Part shown: piece after piece, positions 1-9,954 of the stretch
Layout of the letters: each line of letters begins with the position of its first letter
Numbering within the stretch: the first letter of the stretch is position 1
Source of the DNA: Haloarcula nitratireducens
Lineage (GTDB): Archaea; Halobacteriota; Halobacteria; Halobacteriales; Haloarculaceae
Length of the DNA: 64,000 nt
Direction: 5' to 3'
Assembly: GCF_019599505.1 (NCBI RefSeq)
Contig: NZ_RKLT01000004.1
Location: forward strand, 372,001 to 436,000
Program-made: the position numbers and the translations under genes
The notes under the pieces: model-generated
What the model saw: the letters and a program-made list of their open reading frames with translations, nothing else
Told to the model about the DNA's origin: nothing
Database searches by the model: none

Positions 1-457
1 CGTCGATAAGTACGTCTTCGAGACGGACCCGACCTGTCTCGAACGCATCGCCGCGGCGTTCGCGGAGCGGGTCGCGGACACGAAACTGGCGGGCGTCGCG
101 CTCGGGGGCGTCCCGCTGGTCGCGGTCACGAGCGTCGAGACGGGTCTGCCCTACGTCATCGCGCGGAAGCAACAGAAGGAGTACGGCACGGCCAACCTCG
201 TCGAAGGGGAACTGGACGACGGCGAGGAGGTCGTCGTCATCGAGGACATCGCCACGACGGGCCAGAGCGCCATCGACGCGGCCGAGGCGCTCCGAGAGGC
301 CGGCGCGGTCGTCTCTCGGGTCCTCGTCGTCGTCGACCGCGAGGAGGGCGCCGCAGAGAACCTCGCCGAACACGACCTCGAACTGGAGTCGCTGGTGACC
401 GCCTCGGACCTGCTCGCGGACGCCCCCGAAGACGTAGCTGTGGACGGAGACACCTGA
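1..457 (+). CDS. pyrE: Orotate phosphoribosyltransferase, 3' part
   Basis: The gene enters from outside the window; 151 residues are read before the stop. PyrE joins orotate to PRPP to make OMP in pyrimidine synthesis, in the cytoplasm. The PRPP-binding motif [16 protein letters not shown], with the acidic pair followed by TTG, lies in the middle of the fragment. Upstream of it is a conserved basic stretch ([11 protein letters not shown]) of the type found in orotate PRTases. The C-terminus looks complete. The 5' end and start are not visible. The archaeal PyrE-like regulator GfcR shares this fold, but it normally carries an N-terminal HTH domain that cannot be checked here. Confidence 0.85.
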   Translation, partial: VDKYVFETDPTCLERIAAAFAERVADTKLAGVALGGVPLVAVTSVETGLPYVIARKQQKEYGTANLVEGELDDGEEVVVIEDIATTGQSAIDAAEALREAGAVVSRVLVVVDREEGAAENLAEHDLELESLVTASDLLADAPEDVAVDGDT

Positions 458-571
458 GCGACCGCCGACAGCGGCCGCATCGCCGACGGTCGATCTCGAG
501 ACCTCTCGTCACGGCAACCATTGTTCGACGTTCTCGCCACGCTTAAGCCAATCTGTAGCGAGACTCGGACA

Positions 572-2011
572 ATGGCTGGGACGCTGGCTGAGTTTTTCGA
601 GTTAGACGAACACGACACCGACGTATCGACCGAGATCCTCGCGGGCGTGACGACGTTCCTGACGATGAGCTACATCGTCGTCGTCAATCCCGCGATACTG
701 AGCGCGGCCATCTCCGTCGACGGTCGGACGACCGGACAGACGATCCAGATGCTCGCCGTCGTGACCATCATCTCGGCGGCAACGGCGACGCTCGTGATGG
801 CGCTGTACGCCAACCGGCCGTTCGCGCAAGCGCCCGGACTCGGACTGAACGCCTTCTTCGCGTTCACCGTCGTCCTCGGGCTCGGCGTGCCGTGGCAGAC
901 CGCGCTGGCCGCCGTCGTCGTCGAGGGCGTCGTCTTCATCGCCCTGACGGCGGTGGGCGCACGGGAGTACATCATCAAACTCTTTCCCGAACCCGTGAAG
1001 TTCGCCGTCGGCGCGGGTATCGGCCTGTTTCTGGCCATCATCGGGCTGGAGGCGATGCACGTCGTCGCCTCGGACCCCGCGACCTTCCTGCAGTTCAACC
1101 CGGTCTTCGCCAGCGACCCGATCGCCATCATCTCCGTTCTCGGCCTGTTCGTCACGTTCGCGCTGTACTCGGCGGACGTTCCGGGCTCTATCGTCCTCGG
1201 CATCGCGTTGACGACGCTGGCCTCCTACGCCGCCGCGGCGCTAGGCTACTCGGCGATCGATCCCTCCGTTCCGGCCCTCGACGGCGTCTTCCTCTACACG
1301 CCCGCCTCGCTGACCGGCCAGACCGACGTGGTCTACTCCGCGGCGGGTTACGACATCACGCCGCTCGTCGGGGCGTTCCTCTCCGGGTTCGAAAACGTCG
1401 ACGCGCTCGGCTTCTCGCTCATCGTCTTCACGTTCTTCTTCGTCGACTTCTTCGACACCGCGGGCACGCTCACCGGCGTCTCTCAGATCGCGGGCTTCCT
1501 GGACGAGGACGGCAACCTCCCCGACATCGACAAGCCGCTGATGGCCGACGCCGTCGGGACGACCGTCGGCGGCATCATCGGCACCTCGACGGTGACGACC
1601 TACATCGAGTCCGCGACGGGCGTCGAGGAGGGCGGACGAACCGGTCTGACCGCGCTCGTCGTCGCGCTCCTCTTTCTGGCCTCGCTCGCGCTCGTCCCGC
1701 TGGCGGCCGCGGTGCCGCTTCACGCCTCCCACATCGCGCTGGTCGTCATCGCCGTGCTGATGCTGCGCAACATCGTCGACATCCGTTGGAACGACCTCAG
1801 CCACGCCGTCCCCGCCGGCCTGACGATGTTCATCATGCCGTTCACCTACTCCATCTCCTACGGCATCGCCGCGGGGATCATCGCCTACCCCGTCGTGAAG
1901 GCCGCACAGGGCGAGTATCGGGACGTCCACGCCGGCCAGTGGGTGCTGGCCGCCGCCTTCGTCTTCTACTTCTTCGTCCGCACGAGCGGCATCCTCGCCG
2001 GCGCGCTCTGA
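572..2011 (+). CDS. NCS2-family purine (adenine/guanine/hypoxanthine) permease
   Basis: A 479-residue polytopic membrane protein of the AzgA/PbuG branch of NCS2 nucleobase transporters, probably importing purine bases by ion symport. Visible family features are the N-terminal ILAGVTTFLTMSYI segment, APGLGLNAFFAF, and VDFFDTAGTLTGV followed by a helix with GTSTVTTYIES; about 12 hydrophobic segments follow one another. I start it at the ATG at 572 rather than the in-frame start 51 bases upstream, because a TTAAG-type TATA box at 542-547 is centred 27 bases before 572, which fits a leaderless transcript. It follows pyrE, so both neighbours serve nucleotide metabolism. The exact base specificity cannot be read from sequence. 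Confidence 0.88.
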   Translation: MAGTLAEFFELDEHDTDVSTEILAGVTTFLTMSYIVVVNPAILSAAISVDGRTTGQTIQMLAVVTIISAATATLVMALYANRPFAQAPGLGLNAFFAFTVVLGLGVPWQTALAAVVVEGVVFIALTAVGAREYIIKLFPEPVKFAVGAGIGLFLAIIGLEAMHVVASDPATFLQFNPVFASDPIAIISVLGLFVTFALYSADVPGSIVLGIALTTLASYAAAALGYSAIDPSVPALDGVFLYTPASLTGQTDVVYSAAGYDITPLVGAFLSGFENVDALGFSLIVFTFFFVDFFDTAGTLTGVSQIAGFLDEDGNLPDIDKPLMADAVGTTVGGIIGTSTVTTYIESATGVEEGGRTGLTALVVALLFLASLALVPLAAAVPLHASHIALVVIAVLMLRNIVDIRWNDLSHAVPAGLTMFIMPFTYSISYGIAAGIIAYPVVKAAQGEYRDVHAGQWVLAAAFVFYFFVRTSGILAGAL

Positions 2012-2081
2012 TCCGGCGGCCGTCGCGTCTCACGCACAGCACCGACGCCCTTTTTCCGATCGCTCCGCTAGTCATGCCCAG

Positions 2082-2342
2082 ATGTCGAACCTCGAACTCT
2101 ACGAACTGGAGGGCTGTCCGTACTGCGCGAAGGTCACGTCGAAACTCGACGAGCTCGGCCTCGACTACGAGTCCCACATGGTCCCGCGCTCGCACGACGA
2201 GCGCGACGAAGTGAAGGAAGTATCGGGTCAGACCGGTGTTCCGGTCCTCGTCGACCCCGACAACGGCGTCGACGCGATGCCCGAGTCCGACGACATCGTG
2301 GAGTATCTCGAAGAGACGTACGGCGACGGCGCGGCGGCGTAG
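2082..2342 (+). CDS. Glutaredoxin-like / GST N-terminal domain protein
   Basis: An 86-residue single thioredoxin-fold protein with the redox motif CPYC near residues 13-16, a TGVPVLVD cis-proline segment near residue 53 and an SDDIVEYLEE helix near the end. It is probably a thiol-disulfide oxidoreductase of the cytoplasm. Its length matches the haloarchaeal glutaredoxin family. The last codons (ETYGDGAAA and stop) are encoded by a 29-base stretch that is repeated exactly 132 bases downstream (see the repeat at 2313-2473). Confidence 0.85.
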   Translation: MSNLELYELEGCPYCAKVTSKLDELGLDYESHMVPRSHDERDEVKEVSGQTGVPVLVDPDNGVDAMPESDDIVEYLEETYGDGAAA

Positions 2343-2473
2343 GGGTTCGTCCCGCTCACGAACGAAGCGAGTGAGCGGCTTTTTGGTCCAGATTTTTGCG
2401 CGTCGGGTTCGCGGAGCGAACCCGACGCGCAAAAAGGTGGGAACGAGACGTACGGCGACGGCGCGGCGGCGTA
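2313..2473. repeat. Palindromic insert bounded by 29-bp direct repeats of the upstream gene tail
   Basis: Bases 2313-2341 (end of the glutaredoxin-like gene) recur without mismatch at 2445-2473. Between them lie 103 bases with two inverted repeats: 2352-2359/2371-2378, enclosing an ACGAAGCGAG core, and a perfect 20-bp stem, 2393-2412/2416-2435, with a 3-base GGA loop and T5/A5 ends. The second hairpin could also stop transcription from either side. The pattern looks like an insertion with a long target duplication, or a local duplication. No ORF lies inside. Confidence 0.8.
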
Positions 2474-2515
2474 ACCGCTCGCCGAGCTTTCCGATCCGGA
2501 CCGGAGAAGCGTCCG

Positions 2516-3487
2516 CTACGCCACTTCTTCGGGGTCGTCGCCCCGCTCCATGATGAGGTCGCGCAGGTCGTCGGCGTCCTCGATGGCCTCCATCTCGGCC
2601 TGCTCGATGAGCGCCGTCCCCTCGACGGACTCGCGGGTGAGCTCGTCGACGACGTACACCGAGCGGGTGCGGGTGACCTCGCCGACCGAAGACATGATGC
2701 GCGCCCGCTTCTCGGCGGCCTCGGTGAACGCGGAGTGGCCGGTCAACACCTGCTGTTCCCGGCGGTTCGCGTTCTCGTTGACCGTCTTGAACGGCGCGCG
2801 GTCGGTCGGGTGGACCTCGAAGCCGATGCGGGTGAAGACGGTGGCGATCGGCTCGTCCTCCGGGGCCACGTCGGGGTCTTCGGGCGCGGGCTCGTCGTCG
2901 CGGATGTCCTCGGTCCCCTCCAGGACGCTGACCGGCGAGGTCAGCGGCGCGTCGAAGAGGTCCTCGAGCTCGGCGGCCACCTCGACGGAGGCGTCCATGC
3001 CGTCCTCGTACTTCGAGACGGTGCGTCGGGAGACGCCCAGTTCCTTGGCGAGTCGGCCCAGCGACCACTCCCTCTCCTCGCGGACGTCCGCGAGCACCTC
3101 CGAGTCGATGTTGACGTAGAGGCCGCCCGGCGCGGCGTAGATGAGCGGCGGCACTTCCTCCACGAAGAGGTCCAGCGCGGTATCGGGCGAGAGCACGGGC
3201 ACGCCGTGGCGGAAGTAGACGACGCCCGGCTTCAGCTCCTCGTCCCTGGTCCTGAGGCCGACGACGATGGGGGTCGCGTTCAGGTAGGTGCCGAGTCGGC
3301 GCATCTCGCCGCCGGTGTGCCCGTCGAAGGCGTCGATGTTGCCGAGAATCTTCACGAGCAACACGTCCTCGCCGCGACGGGCGGCGACGTCGAAGCTCTT
3401 CGGCCGAATCGCACACCGGTCGCTCACCATGAACCCCGCGTCCTCCAGCATGGCAGTGACGTTACCGACCAGTGCGGATCGTGACAT
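2516..3487 (-). CDS. Archaeal XRE-type HTH transcriptional regulator
   Basis: A 323-residue protein of the euryarchaeal family usually listed as putative HTH-type transcriptional regulatory protein. The N-terminal ~120 residues form a nuclease-like alpha/beta domain ([17 protein letters not shown]). A Cro/cI-type HTH follows at about residues 135-165 ([20 protein letters not shown]). The C-terminal third, [17 protein letters not shown], is again characteristic of the family. It is divergent from tiaS across a 135-base spacer. The regulated genes are unknown. Confidence 0.8.
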   Translation of the reverse strand: MSRSALVGNVTAMLEDAGFMVSDRCAIRPKSFDVAARRGEDVLLVKILGNIDAFDGHTGGEMRRLGTYLNATPIVVGLRTRDEELKPGVVYFRHGVPVLSPDTALDLFVEEVPPLIYAAPGGLYVNIDSEVLADVREEREWSLGRLAKELGVSRRTVSKYEDGMDASVEVAAELEDLFDAPLTSPVSVLEGTEDIRDDEPAPEDPDVAPEDEPIATVFTRIGFEVHPTDRAPFKTVNENANRREQQVLTGHSAFTEAAEKRARIMSSVGEVTRTRSVYVVDELTRESVEGTALIEQAEMEAIEDADDLRDLIMERGDDPEEVA

Positions 3488-3622
3488 AGTTCTCGGTTCC
3501 TCTAGTGGGGCGTAAGCCAGTCACAGCATATATGCGTTGTGCCGGTCTCGGCTGTTCTCGACTCCGTTTTCGCTCTCGACGGTGACGAAACTGGTTTGAG
3601 CCACAGTCGGTTACGTCCGATC

Positions 3623-4888
3623 GTGACCGTCGTCGGCCTGGACGATACGGACTCGCGCGAGACGGGGATGTGCACCACTTACGCCGCGGCGCAGTTAGCC
3701 GACGCGATCCGCGAGGCCGGCGGGCGCGTCGAGCGACTGCTCCTGATTCGGCTCAATCCCGCCGTCGAACACAAGACTCGGGGCAACGCGGCGCTTTCGG
3801 TTCACACCGATCTGGCGGCCGACCGCGCGACCGACCTCGTCCGCGAGACGCTCTCGCTGGCCCGGACCGACGACCCGATGACGAACCCCGGTGCCGTCGT
3901 CGCCGACTGCGCGCCCGAGGACGTGCCGCCGCAGGTCAGCGAGTTCACCGTCGACGCCATCCGCGAGATACAGGACCGCGTGACCGCGACGCAACTCGCC
4001 GACTTCGCCGGGTTCGCCCGCGTCGAACGCGGCAACGGCCGCGGCCTCGTCGGGGCGCTCGCGGCCGTGGGTGCATGGGCGGCCCTCGACGACTGGACCT
4101 ACGAGCACATCGCCTACCGCGAGCGGGAGCGCTGGGGAACCGACCGCGAGGTGGACGCCGAGAGCGTCCGTACTGCCGCCGACGCCACCTATCCGGCGGT
4201 GTGGGACACGGTCGACCGCGAGTCGGGGTATCCGGTCTGTGTCCCGCGCACGCCCTGTCCGATCCTCTATGGCGTCCGCGGCGACGACCCCGAAGCCTGC
4301 CGAGCGGTGGCCGACGCCATCGAGAGCGAACCCATCGCCGAGCGGGCGACGTTCCTGACGAACCAGGGGACCGACGTCCACCTACGGGACGCGGCGATAG
4401 CCGACGTGGCGGCCGACAGCGCCTACCGCGTCACCGGCGCGGTGGCCGACGCGCCCGAGACCCGCGAGGGCGGACACGTCTTCCTGACGCTGGCCGACGG
4501 CGACGACGGCCTCCGCTGTGCCGCCTTCGAACCCACGAAGCGGTTCCGCGACCGGGTTCGCGCGCTCCGCGAGGGCGACCGCGTCACGGTCTGCGGCGAG
4601 GTCTCGGACGGCACGCTCAAACTGGAGAAGTTCGCCGTTCGTGACCTCGTCCGAACCGAACTCGTCACGCCCGACTGTCCCGACTGCGGCCGGTCGATGT
4701 CCTCGGCGGGTCGAAATCAAGGGTATCGCTGTCGGGACTGCGGGACGAGCACCGACGGAAAGGTCGACCGCCCGCTCGACCGCTCGCTCGAACCCGGCTG
4801 GTACGAGGTGCCGCCGGTGGCGCGCCGCCACATCGCGAAACCGCTGATCCGCGGCGGCTTCGACGACGTGACCCATCCGGAGCGATGA
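3623..4888 (+). CDS. tiaS: tRNA(Ile2) 2-agmatinylcytidine synthetase TiaS
   Basis: A 421-residue enzyme that modifies C34 of the CAU-anticodon isoleucine tRNA with agmatine, so that it reads AUA. The N-terminus has VVGLDDTDSRETGMCTTY, the hallmark of the family. An OB-fold occupies about residues 300-345 and a zinc ribbon (CPDCGRS and CRDCG) about residues 350-375. I use the GTG at 3623, where the conserved region begins; a longer GTG reading from 3539 would add 28 residues unlike the family. It is convergent with udg across a hairpin-rich spacer. Confidence 0.92.
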   Translation: MTVVGLDDTDSRETGMCTTYAAAQLADAIREAGGRVERLLLIRLNPAVEHKTRGNAALSVHTDLAADRATDLVRETLSLARTDDPMTNPGAVVADCAPEDVPPQVSEFTVDAIREIQDRVTATQLADFAGFARVERGNGRGLVGALAAVGAWAALDDWTYEHIAYRERERWGTDREVDAESVRTAADATYPAVWDTVDRESGYPVCVPRTPCPILYGVRGDDPEACRAVADAIESEPIAERATFLTNQGTDVHLRDAAIADVAADSAYRVTGAVADAPETREGGHVFLTLADGDDGLRCAAFEPTKRFRDRVRALREGDRVTVCGEVSDGTLKLEKFAVRDLVRTELVTPDCPDCGRSMSSAGRNQGYRCRDCGTSTDGKVDRPLDRSLEPGWYEVPPVARRHIAKPLIRGGFDDVTHPER

Positions 4889-4958
4889 CTGTCTCGTTCC
4901 GACGCGATTATCGAAAGCACCGGTCGTAGGCCGTGGCTGGGAGCGCTCCGTCGCGCAT

Positions 4959-5036
4959 CGGGAGGCCGTCGGTCTCCCGAGCTAACGGGCGTCGAAGTCG
5001 CCCGTGAGAGGATCACGAGAGAGCGACGCTCTCTCG
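4959..5036. terminator. Three consecutive hairpins between convergent tiaS and udg
   Basis: Three inverted repeats follow one another: 4959-4979 (6-bp core stem plus pairs around a GTC loop), 4985-5005 (7-bp stem, 7-base loop) and 5016-5036 (10-bp stem around one base). They lie exactly between two genes that face each other, as expected of a bidirectional transcription stop. No long T run follows on the + strand, so the role is an inference from position. Confidence 0.5.
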
Positions 5037-5058
5037 AACGACCGTAAAAAGCGGGTTC

Positions 5059-5646
5059 CTAGAAGTCGCCCAAGCGCCGCTGCCCGCTCTCGCCGTCGGT
5101 GAACTCCGCGGCCTTCCGGAGCGTGTCCTCGAACGTCCCTTTCTGGCTCGAATCGTACAGCGTCGCCGCGGGGTGGACACAGACCATCACGGGCCGGGGC
5201 GACCCCTCGATGGTCACGTCCACTACGTCGCCCGCTTCGCTGGTGACGGCGACGTCCCGATTCAGCAGATGCTGGGCGGGCACCTTCCCCAGCGTGACGA
5301 CGACTTCGGGGTCGATGCGGTCGATCTCGGTCTCCAGGTACTCCCGGCAGTTCGCCAGCTCCTCCTTGTGCGGGTCGCGGTTCTCGGGCGGCCGACAGCG
5401 CACGCAGTTCGTGATGCGGACGTCGCCGCGGTCGAGGCCGACCTCGCGGAGCGTCCCGTCCAAGACGTCGCCGCTGCGGCCGACGAACGGTTCGCCCCGT
5501 TCGTCCTCGTTGGCTCCGGGTGCCTCGCCGACGAACAGCAGGTCCGCGTCCGCCGGGCCGACACCGTTGACGATCTGGGTCCGCGACTCGCACAGTTCCT
5601 CACAGCGCTCGCAGGCGAGGACGTCCAGTCCCTCCATCTGTCCCAT
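5059..5646 (-). CDS. udg: Family 4 uracil-DNA glycosylase (Fe-S type)
   Basis: A 195-residue enzyme that excises uracil from DNA. The active-site block GEAPGANEDERGEPFVGRSG is at residues 40-59 and the second block HPAATLY near residue 155. Four cysteines, at about residues 12, 15, 84 and 100, match the 4Fe-4S ligands of family-4 enzymes (spacing C-x2-C, then NCVRCRPP, then C). The length is normal. It acts in base excision repair, which matters for a GC-rich genome prone to cytosine deamination. Confidence 0.93.
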   Translation of the reverse strand: MGQMEGLDVLACERCEELCESRTQIVNGVGPADADLLFVGEAPGANEDERGEPFVGRSGDVLDGTLREVGLDRGDVRITNCVRCRPPENRDPHKEELANCREYLETEIDRIDPEVVVTLGKVPAQHLLNRDVAVTSEAGDVVDVTIEGSPRPVMVCVHPAATLYDSSQKGTFEDTLRKAAEFTDGESGQRRLGDF

Positions 5647-5690
5647 ATCCGCAGTTGGGACCGAACCGTATCAAGGGCGGCGGTCGCTCG

Positions 5691-6251
5691 TCAGCCGTCG
5701 CGCTCCGCCTCGACCAGTCCCCGGGCGGCGAGCCGTGCGACCCGTAGCGGCTCCGGACGGCCGCCCTCGGGCGTGAATCCGCGCACCACGTCGGCGGCCG
5801 CGTCGCCGTCGAGTCCGACCGCGCGGACGTACACCGTCTCGTCGTTGACCGAGACTCGGCGGCGGTCGGGTTGGGCGCGGTAGGTTTCGAGTCGAGCCTC
5901 GACGGTTTCGGGGTCGTCGAAGGCCTCGCGGATAGCGCTCTCTAAGCCCGGCGAGGACTCGAACGTGACCGAGATCGTCGGCAGCGCCGTCTCCTCGCGG
6001 ATGGCGCGGAGGTCGAGGACGTTGAACCACGCCGGCGCGATGCCCGAGAGCAGGAGATAGCGGACGTCCTCGCGGTCCAGTCGCTCGACCATCGCGCAGA
6101 CGGCGTCGGTGGCGTCGCTCCCGCCGACGGTACACGAAGAAAAGACGAACCCGTCCACGACGCGACTCGCCCGAACGACCGTTCCGGCGAGGTGACTCGT
6201 TTCCGCTCGATACGACTCGGCGATGCCGAGCGCTCGAACCCCGGTTTTCAC
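5691..6251 (-). CDS. DUF99 family protein
   Basis: A 186-residue protein of the archaeal DUF99 (UPF0215) family. Recognisable parts are the N-terminal GVRALGIAES, a central LLLSGIAPAWFNVLDL and PTISVTFESS. The family has a nuclease V-like fold in some analyses, but its function is not known to me. Its start ATG overlaps the stop of the upstream 62-residue gene by four bases, so the two are probably translated as a coupled pair. Confidence 0.8.
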   Translation of the reverse strand: MKTGVRALGIAESYRAETSHLAGTVVRASRVVDGFVFSSCTVGGSDATDAVCAMVERLDREDVRYLLLSGIAPAWFNVLDLRAIREETALPTISVTFESSPGLESAIREAFDDPETVEARLETYRAQPDRRRVSVNDETVYVRAVGLDGDAAADVVRGFTPEGGRPEPLRVARLAARGLVEAERDG

Positions 6252-6436
6252 GTATTCGTTTCAGACTCCTTGATGTCAGAGAGACGGTCGAGTAGCTCGT
6301 CGTTCGATGCCGTGAACTCGTACTCTACGTCCCCTTCGTGGGCGTTTTCCTCCGAGTTGAGACCGCTCTCGTCGTCGAAGTCTGTGTCGTACTCCTGGTT
6401 GTCTTGTTCCGATTCGTCGTAGCTCCCGAACCCCAT
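6248..6436 (-). CDS. DUF5786-like small acidic protein
   Basis: A 62-residue, very acidic protein beginning MGFGSYDESEQ and ending in LLDRLSDIKES. The N-terminal signature and tail match a small haloarchaeal family I recall as DUF5786; no function is known. There is no membrane segment and no cysteine. It overlaps the DUF99 gene by four bases, suggesting an operon. The promoter should lie in the 120 bases before it. Confidence 0.7.
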   Translation of the reverse strand: MGFGSYDESEQDNQEYDTDFDDESGLNSEENAHEGDVEYEFTASNDELLDRLSDIKESETNT

Positions 6437-6558
6437 AGTACGTGTACAACTATGACGTTCGGAATGAAAAAGGCATCCCCCGATTCTACGGATTGATACT
6501 GAGAGGGGTGGCGTCGGTTCGCTGTCGAACTCGCGTGCGTGAGAGCGCCCGCGAGACG

Positions 6559-7278
6559 CTATATCGACTCGCGCGGCTCGACGTTCCGGTTGCCGGCGGT
6601 GGCGTCGGCCCCCTCGTTCGGGGCGGCCCAGCGGACGGCGTTATCGAGGACCCGCTGTACGTCGTCGCGGTGGTAGATGGGATAGGTCTCGTGGCCCGGT
6701 CGGAAGTAGAAGATGCTGCCCCGGCCCCGCTCGTAGCAACAGCCGCTTCGGAACACCTCGCCGCCCTCGAACCACGAGGTGAACACCAACCGGTCGGGCT
6801 CGGGGACGCCGAACGGTTCGCCGTACATCTCCGCCTCGTCGATGACCAGCGAGTCGTCCAGTCCGTCGGTGATCGGGTGGCCGGGGTCGACGACCCAGCA
6901 GCGCTCGCGCTCGCCGTCCTCGCGCCACGTCAGGTCACAGGGCGTCCCCAGCAACCGCTTGAACGGCTTGGAGGCGTGCGCGGAGTGGAGCACGAGCAGC
7001 CCCATCCCCTCGTGGACGCGCTCTGCGACCCGTTCGACGACCTCGTCGTCGACCTCGTCGTGGGCGGCGTGGCCCCACCAGAGCAGCACGTCGGTGTCGT
7101 CGAGGACGGCCTCGGTGAGACCGTGTTCCGGTTCGTCGAGCGTCGCCGCGCGGGCGTCGTGGCCCCGGTCCTCGAGGGCGTCGGCGATGGTCGCGTGGAT
7201 GCCGTCGGGGTACACCTCGGCGACGGCGTCGTCTTCGCGCTCGTGGATGAACTCGTTCCAGACCGTGACGGAAACCAT
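6559..7278 (-). CDS. ThuA-like domain protein
   Basis: A 239-residue protein of the ThuA family (class I glutamine-amidotransferase-like fold). Motifs seen are [10 protein letters not shown] at the start, [14 protein letters not shown] near residue 83, [19 protein letters not shown] near residue 113 and [11 protein letters not shown] near residue 195. ThuA proteins are linked to trehalose and other sugar use in bacteria; the substrate here is unknown. It is divergent from the metallo-hydrolase at 7356. About 20 unstructured residues end the chain. Confidence 0.82.
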   Translation of the reverse strand: MVSVTVWNEFIHEREDDAVAEVYPDGIHATIADALEDRGHDARAATLDEPEHGLTEAVLDDTDVLLWWGHAAHDEVDDEVVERVAERVHEGMGLLVLHSAHASKPFKRLLGTPCDLTWREDGERERCWVVDPGHPITDGLDDSLVIDEAEMYGEPFGVPEPDRLVFTSWFEGGEVFRSGCCYERGRGSIFYFRPGHETYPIYHRDDVQRVLDNAVRWAAPNEGADATAGNRNVEPRESI

Positions 7279-7355
7279 AGGTGAGGTCCGCGGGCGGCCG
7301 GTCTAAAGCTGGCGCTGTCAGTACACTCAAACGGCCGGCCCCCCACAGCCCGGAT

Positions 7356-7967
7356 ATGGACGTACACAACGTCACCGCCGACGCCGAGACGTTCACCTGT
7401 AACGCCTACCTCGCGACCGGCGAGCGGACGACGCTCGTCGACGCCGGCGCGATGGGCGGCGTGGTCGAGGCGATCCGAGAGCACACCGATACCGTCGACG
7501 CCGTCGTCCTGACCCACCAGCACGGCGACCACGTCGCGCAACTCGACGCCGTCCTCGACGCGTTCGACGCGGAGCTGTACGCCTACGCCGACCACCCGCG
7601 CCGCGACCACGCCATCGGAGACGGCGACGAGATGCTGGTCGGCGACGAGACCTGCGAGGTCGTCTACACGCCGGGCCACGCCGACGACCACGTCTCGCTG
7701 GTCTCCGAGAACTCGCTGTTCTCCGGCGACGTGGTCGTCCACGACGACGGCGCGTTCGACGACGGCTCGTTCGGCCGCACGGACTCGCCGAACCAGTCCC
7801 GCGAGCGCCTCATCGAGAGCATCGAGGCCCTCTTAGAACGGCTGCCGGAGAGCGTCGAACACATGTACTCGGGCCACGGCGGCGTCTTCCAGGGCGACGT
7901 GCGCGAGGTGGTCGAACGCGCCCTCGAACGGGCCGAGCGTCGCGAGCCGAAGTATCCCGACGAGTGA
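7356..7967 (+). CDS. MBL-fold metallo-hydrolase (glyoxalase II-like)
   Basis: A 203-residue metallo-beta-lactamase-fold hydrolase. The metal motif THQHGDH lies near residue 58, followed by TPGHADDHVSL near residue 108, SGDVVVHDD near residue 127 and a late histidine in YSGHGGVFQGD. These supply the usual two-metal ligands. It is probably a small hydrolase related to glyoxalase II; the substrate is unknown. The ATG at 7356 is chosen because upstream in-frame sequence (25 residues) lacks family character and overlaps the divergent ThuA promoter region. Confidence 0.82.
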   Translation: MDVHNVTADAETFTCNAYLATGERTTLVDAGAMGGVVEAIREHTDTVDAVVLTHQHGDHVAQLDAVLDAFDAELYAYADHPRRDHAIGDGDEMLVGDETCEVVYTPGHADDHVSLVSENSLFSGDVVVHDDGAFDDGSFGRTDSPNQSRERLIESIEALLERLPESVEHMYSGHGGVFQGDVREVVERALERAERREPKYPDE

Positions 7968-8032
7968 GACGGTTCGGCGCCGAGAGCGCCGCCGCTGGGC
8001 GAGTACCCTGTCGGGAGAAAACGAGAACCGAA

Positions 8033-9321
<1,289 letters not shown>

Positions 9322-9334
9322 GCGGGCCGGGCGG

Positions 9335-9850
9335 TCACTCCTCGACGAGGTAGTCGTCCTGGACGGCGATCACGTCGCTCGAATCCTCGCAAGCGGCGTA
9401 CCGTTCGAGGGGCTCCTCGTTCAGTTCGAGGAAGGTGTGACCCCACGAGAACTTCGAGAGGACGCGCTCGGCGTGGTCGCGTTCCCCGAGGATGCAGAGC
9501 GCGCCGGCGAAGGCCTCGACGGTGTTCAACTGGAACGGCGTCCCGTAGTTAACCGGGTTGGCGGCGACGAGGAACGGAAGAGAGCGGTGGACGCCCTGTA
9601 AGTCGAAGGCCTCCCGTTCGGCCGTCTCCCAGGAGCAATCGAGGACGACCAGCCTGTCGTGGCGTGCGCCGTCGCCCGCGTCGGCCCGGTCGGCCGGCGA
9701 GATCGCCTGCTCGGCGAAGGGGTTGAGGACGATGCCCGGCGGCGTCGAGCGCGTCGCTCGGTGGAGCTCGGCGAGGTCGAACCGGGCGAGCTTCCGGGCG
9801 CTGCACTTCTTCGGGTCGTCGTCGCCCTCGTAGCGGACGTGTAGTTCCAC
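9335..9850 (-). CDS. tsr3: Small-subunit rRNA aminocarboxypropyltransferase Tsr3
   Basis: A 171-residue protein of the former DUF367 family, now known as Tsr3, which transfers the aminocarboxypropyl group of SAM to a modified uridine of small-subunit rRNA during ribosome maturation. Recognisable blocks are [34 protein letters not shown] and the highly conserved [13 protein letters not shown] followed by [11 protein letters not shown]. Length and ends are typical. It is convergent with the enolase-like gene, with 13 bases between stops. Confidence 0.9.
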   Translation of the reverse strand: MELHVRYEGDDDPKKCSARKLARFDLAELHRATRSTPPGIVLNPFAEQAISPADRADAGDGARHDRLVVLDCSWETAEREAFDLQGVHRSLPFLVAANPVNYGTPFQLNTVEAFAGALCILGERDHAERVLSKFSWGHTFLELNEEPLERYAACEDSSDVIAVQDDYLVEE

Positions 9851-9954
9851 GCCCGAACTACCGCTCGCGGGGGCAAAAACGGCTCGTTCCGCCCGCCGAT
9901 ATCTGTCCGGCCGATGTCAGCTACCGTTAAGTATTGGTAGTCCGACGTGCGACT

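Noticed and set aside
892..2214. Long Arg-rich ORF overlapping the permease gene
   Set aside because: It is the frame-shifted shadow of the permease: very basic, no known family, and codon usage wrong for this genome. Many similar Arg-, Ser- or Val/Asp-rich ORFs opposite to real genes were dropped for the same reason.
3539..3622. Longer N-terminus of TiaS from the upstream GTG
   Set aside because: The 28 added residues are not like the family and lie in the promoter region shared with the divergent regulator gene.
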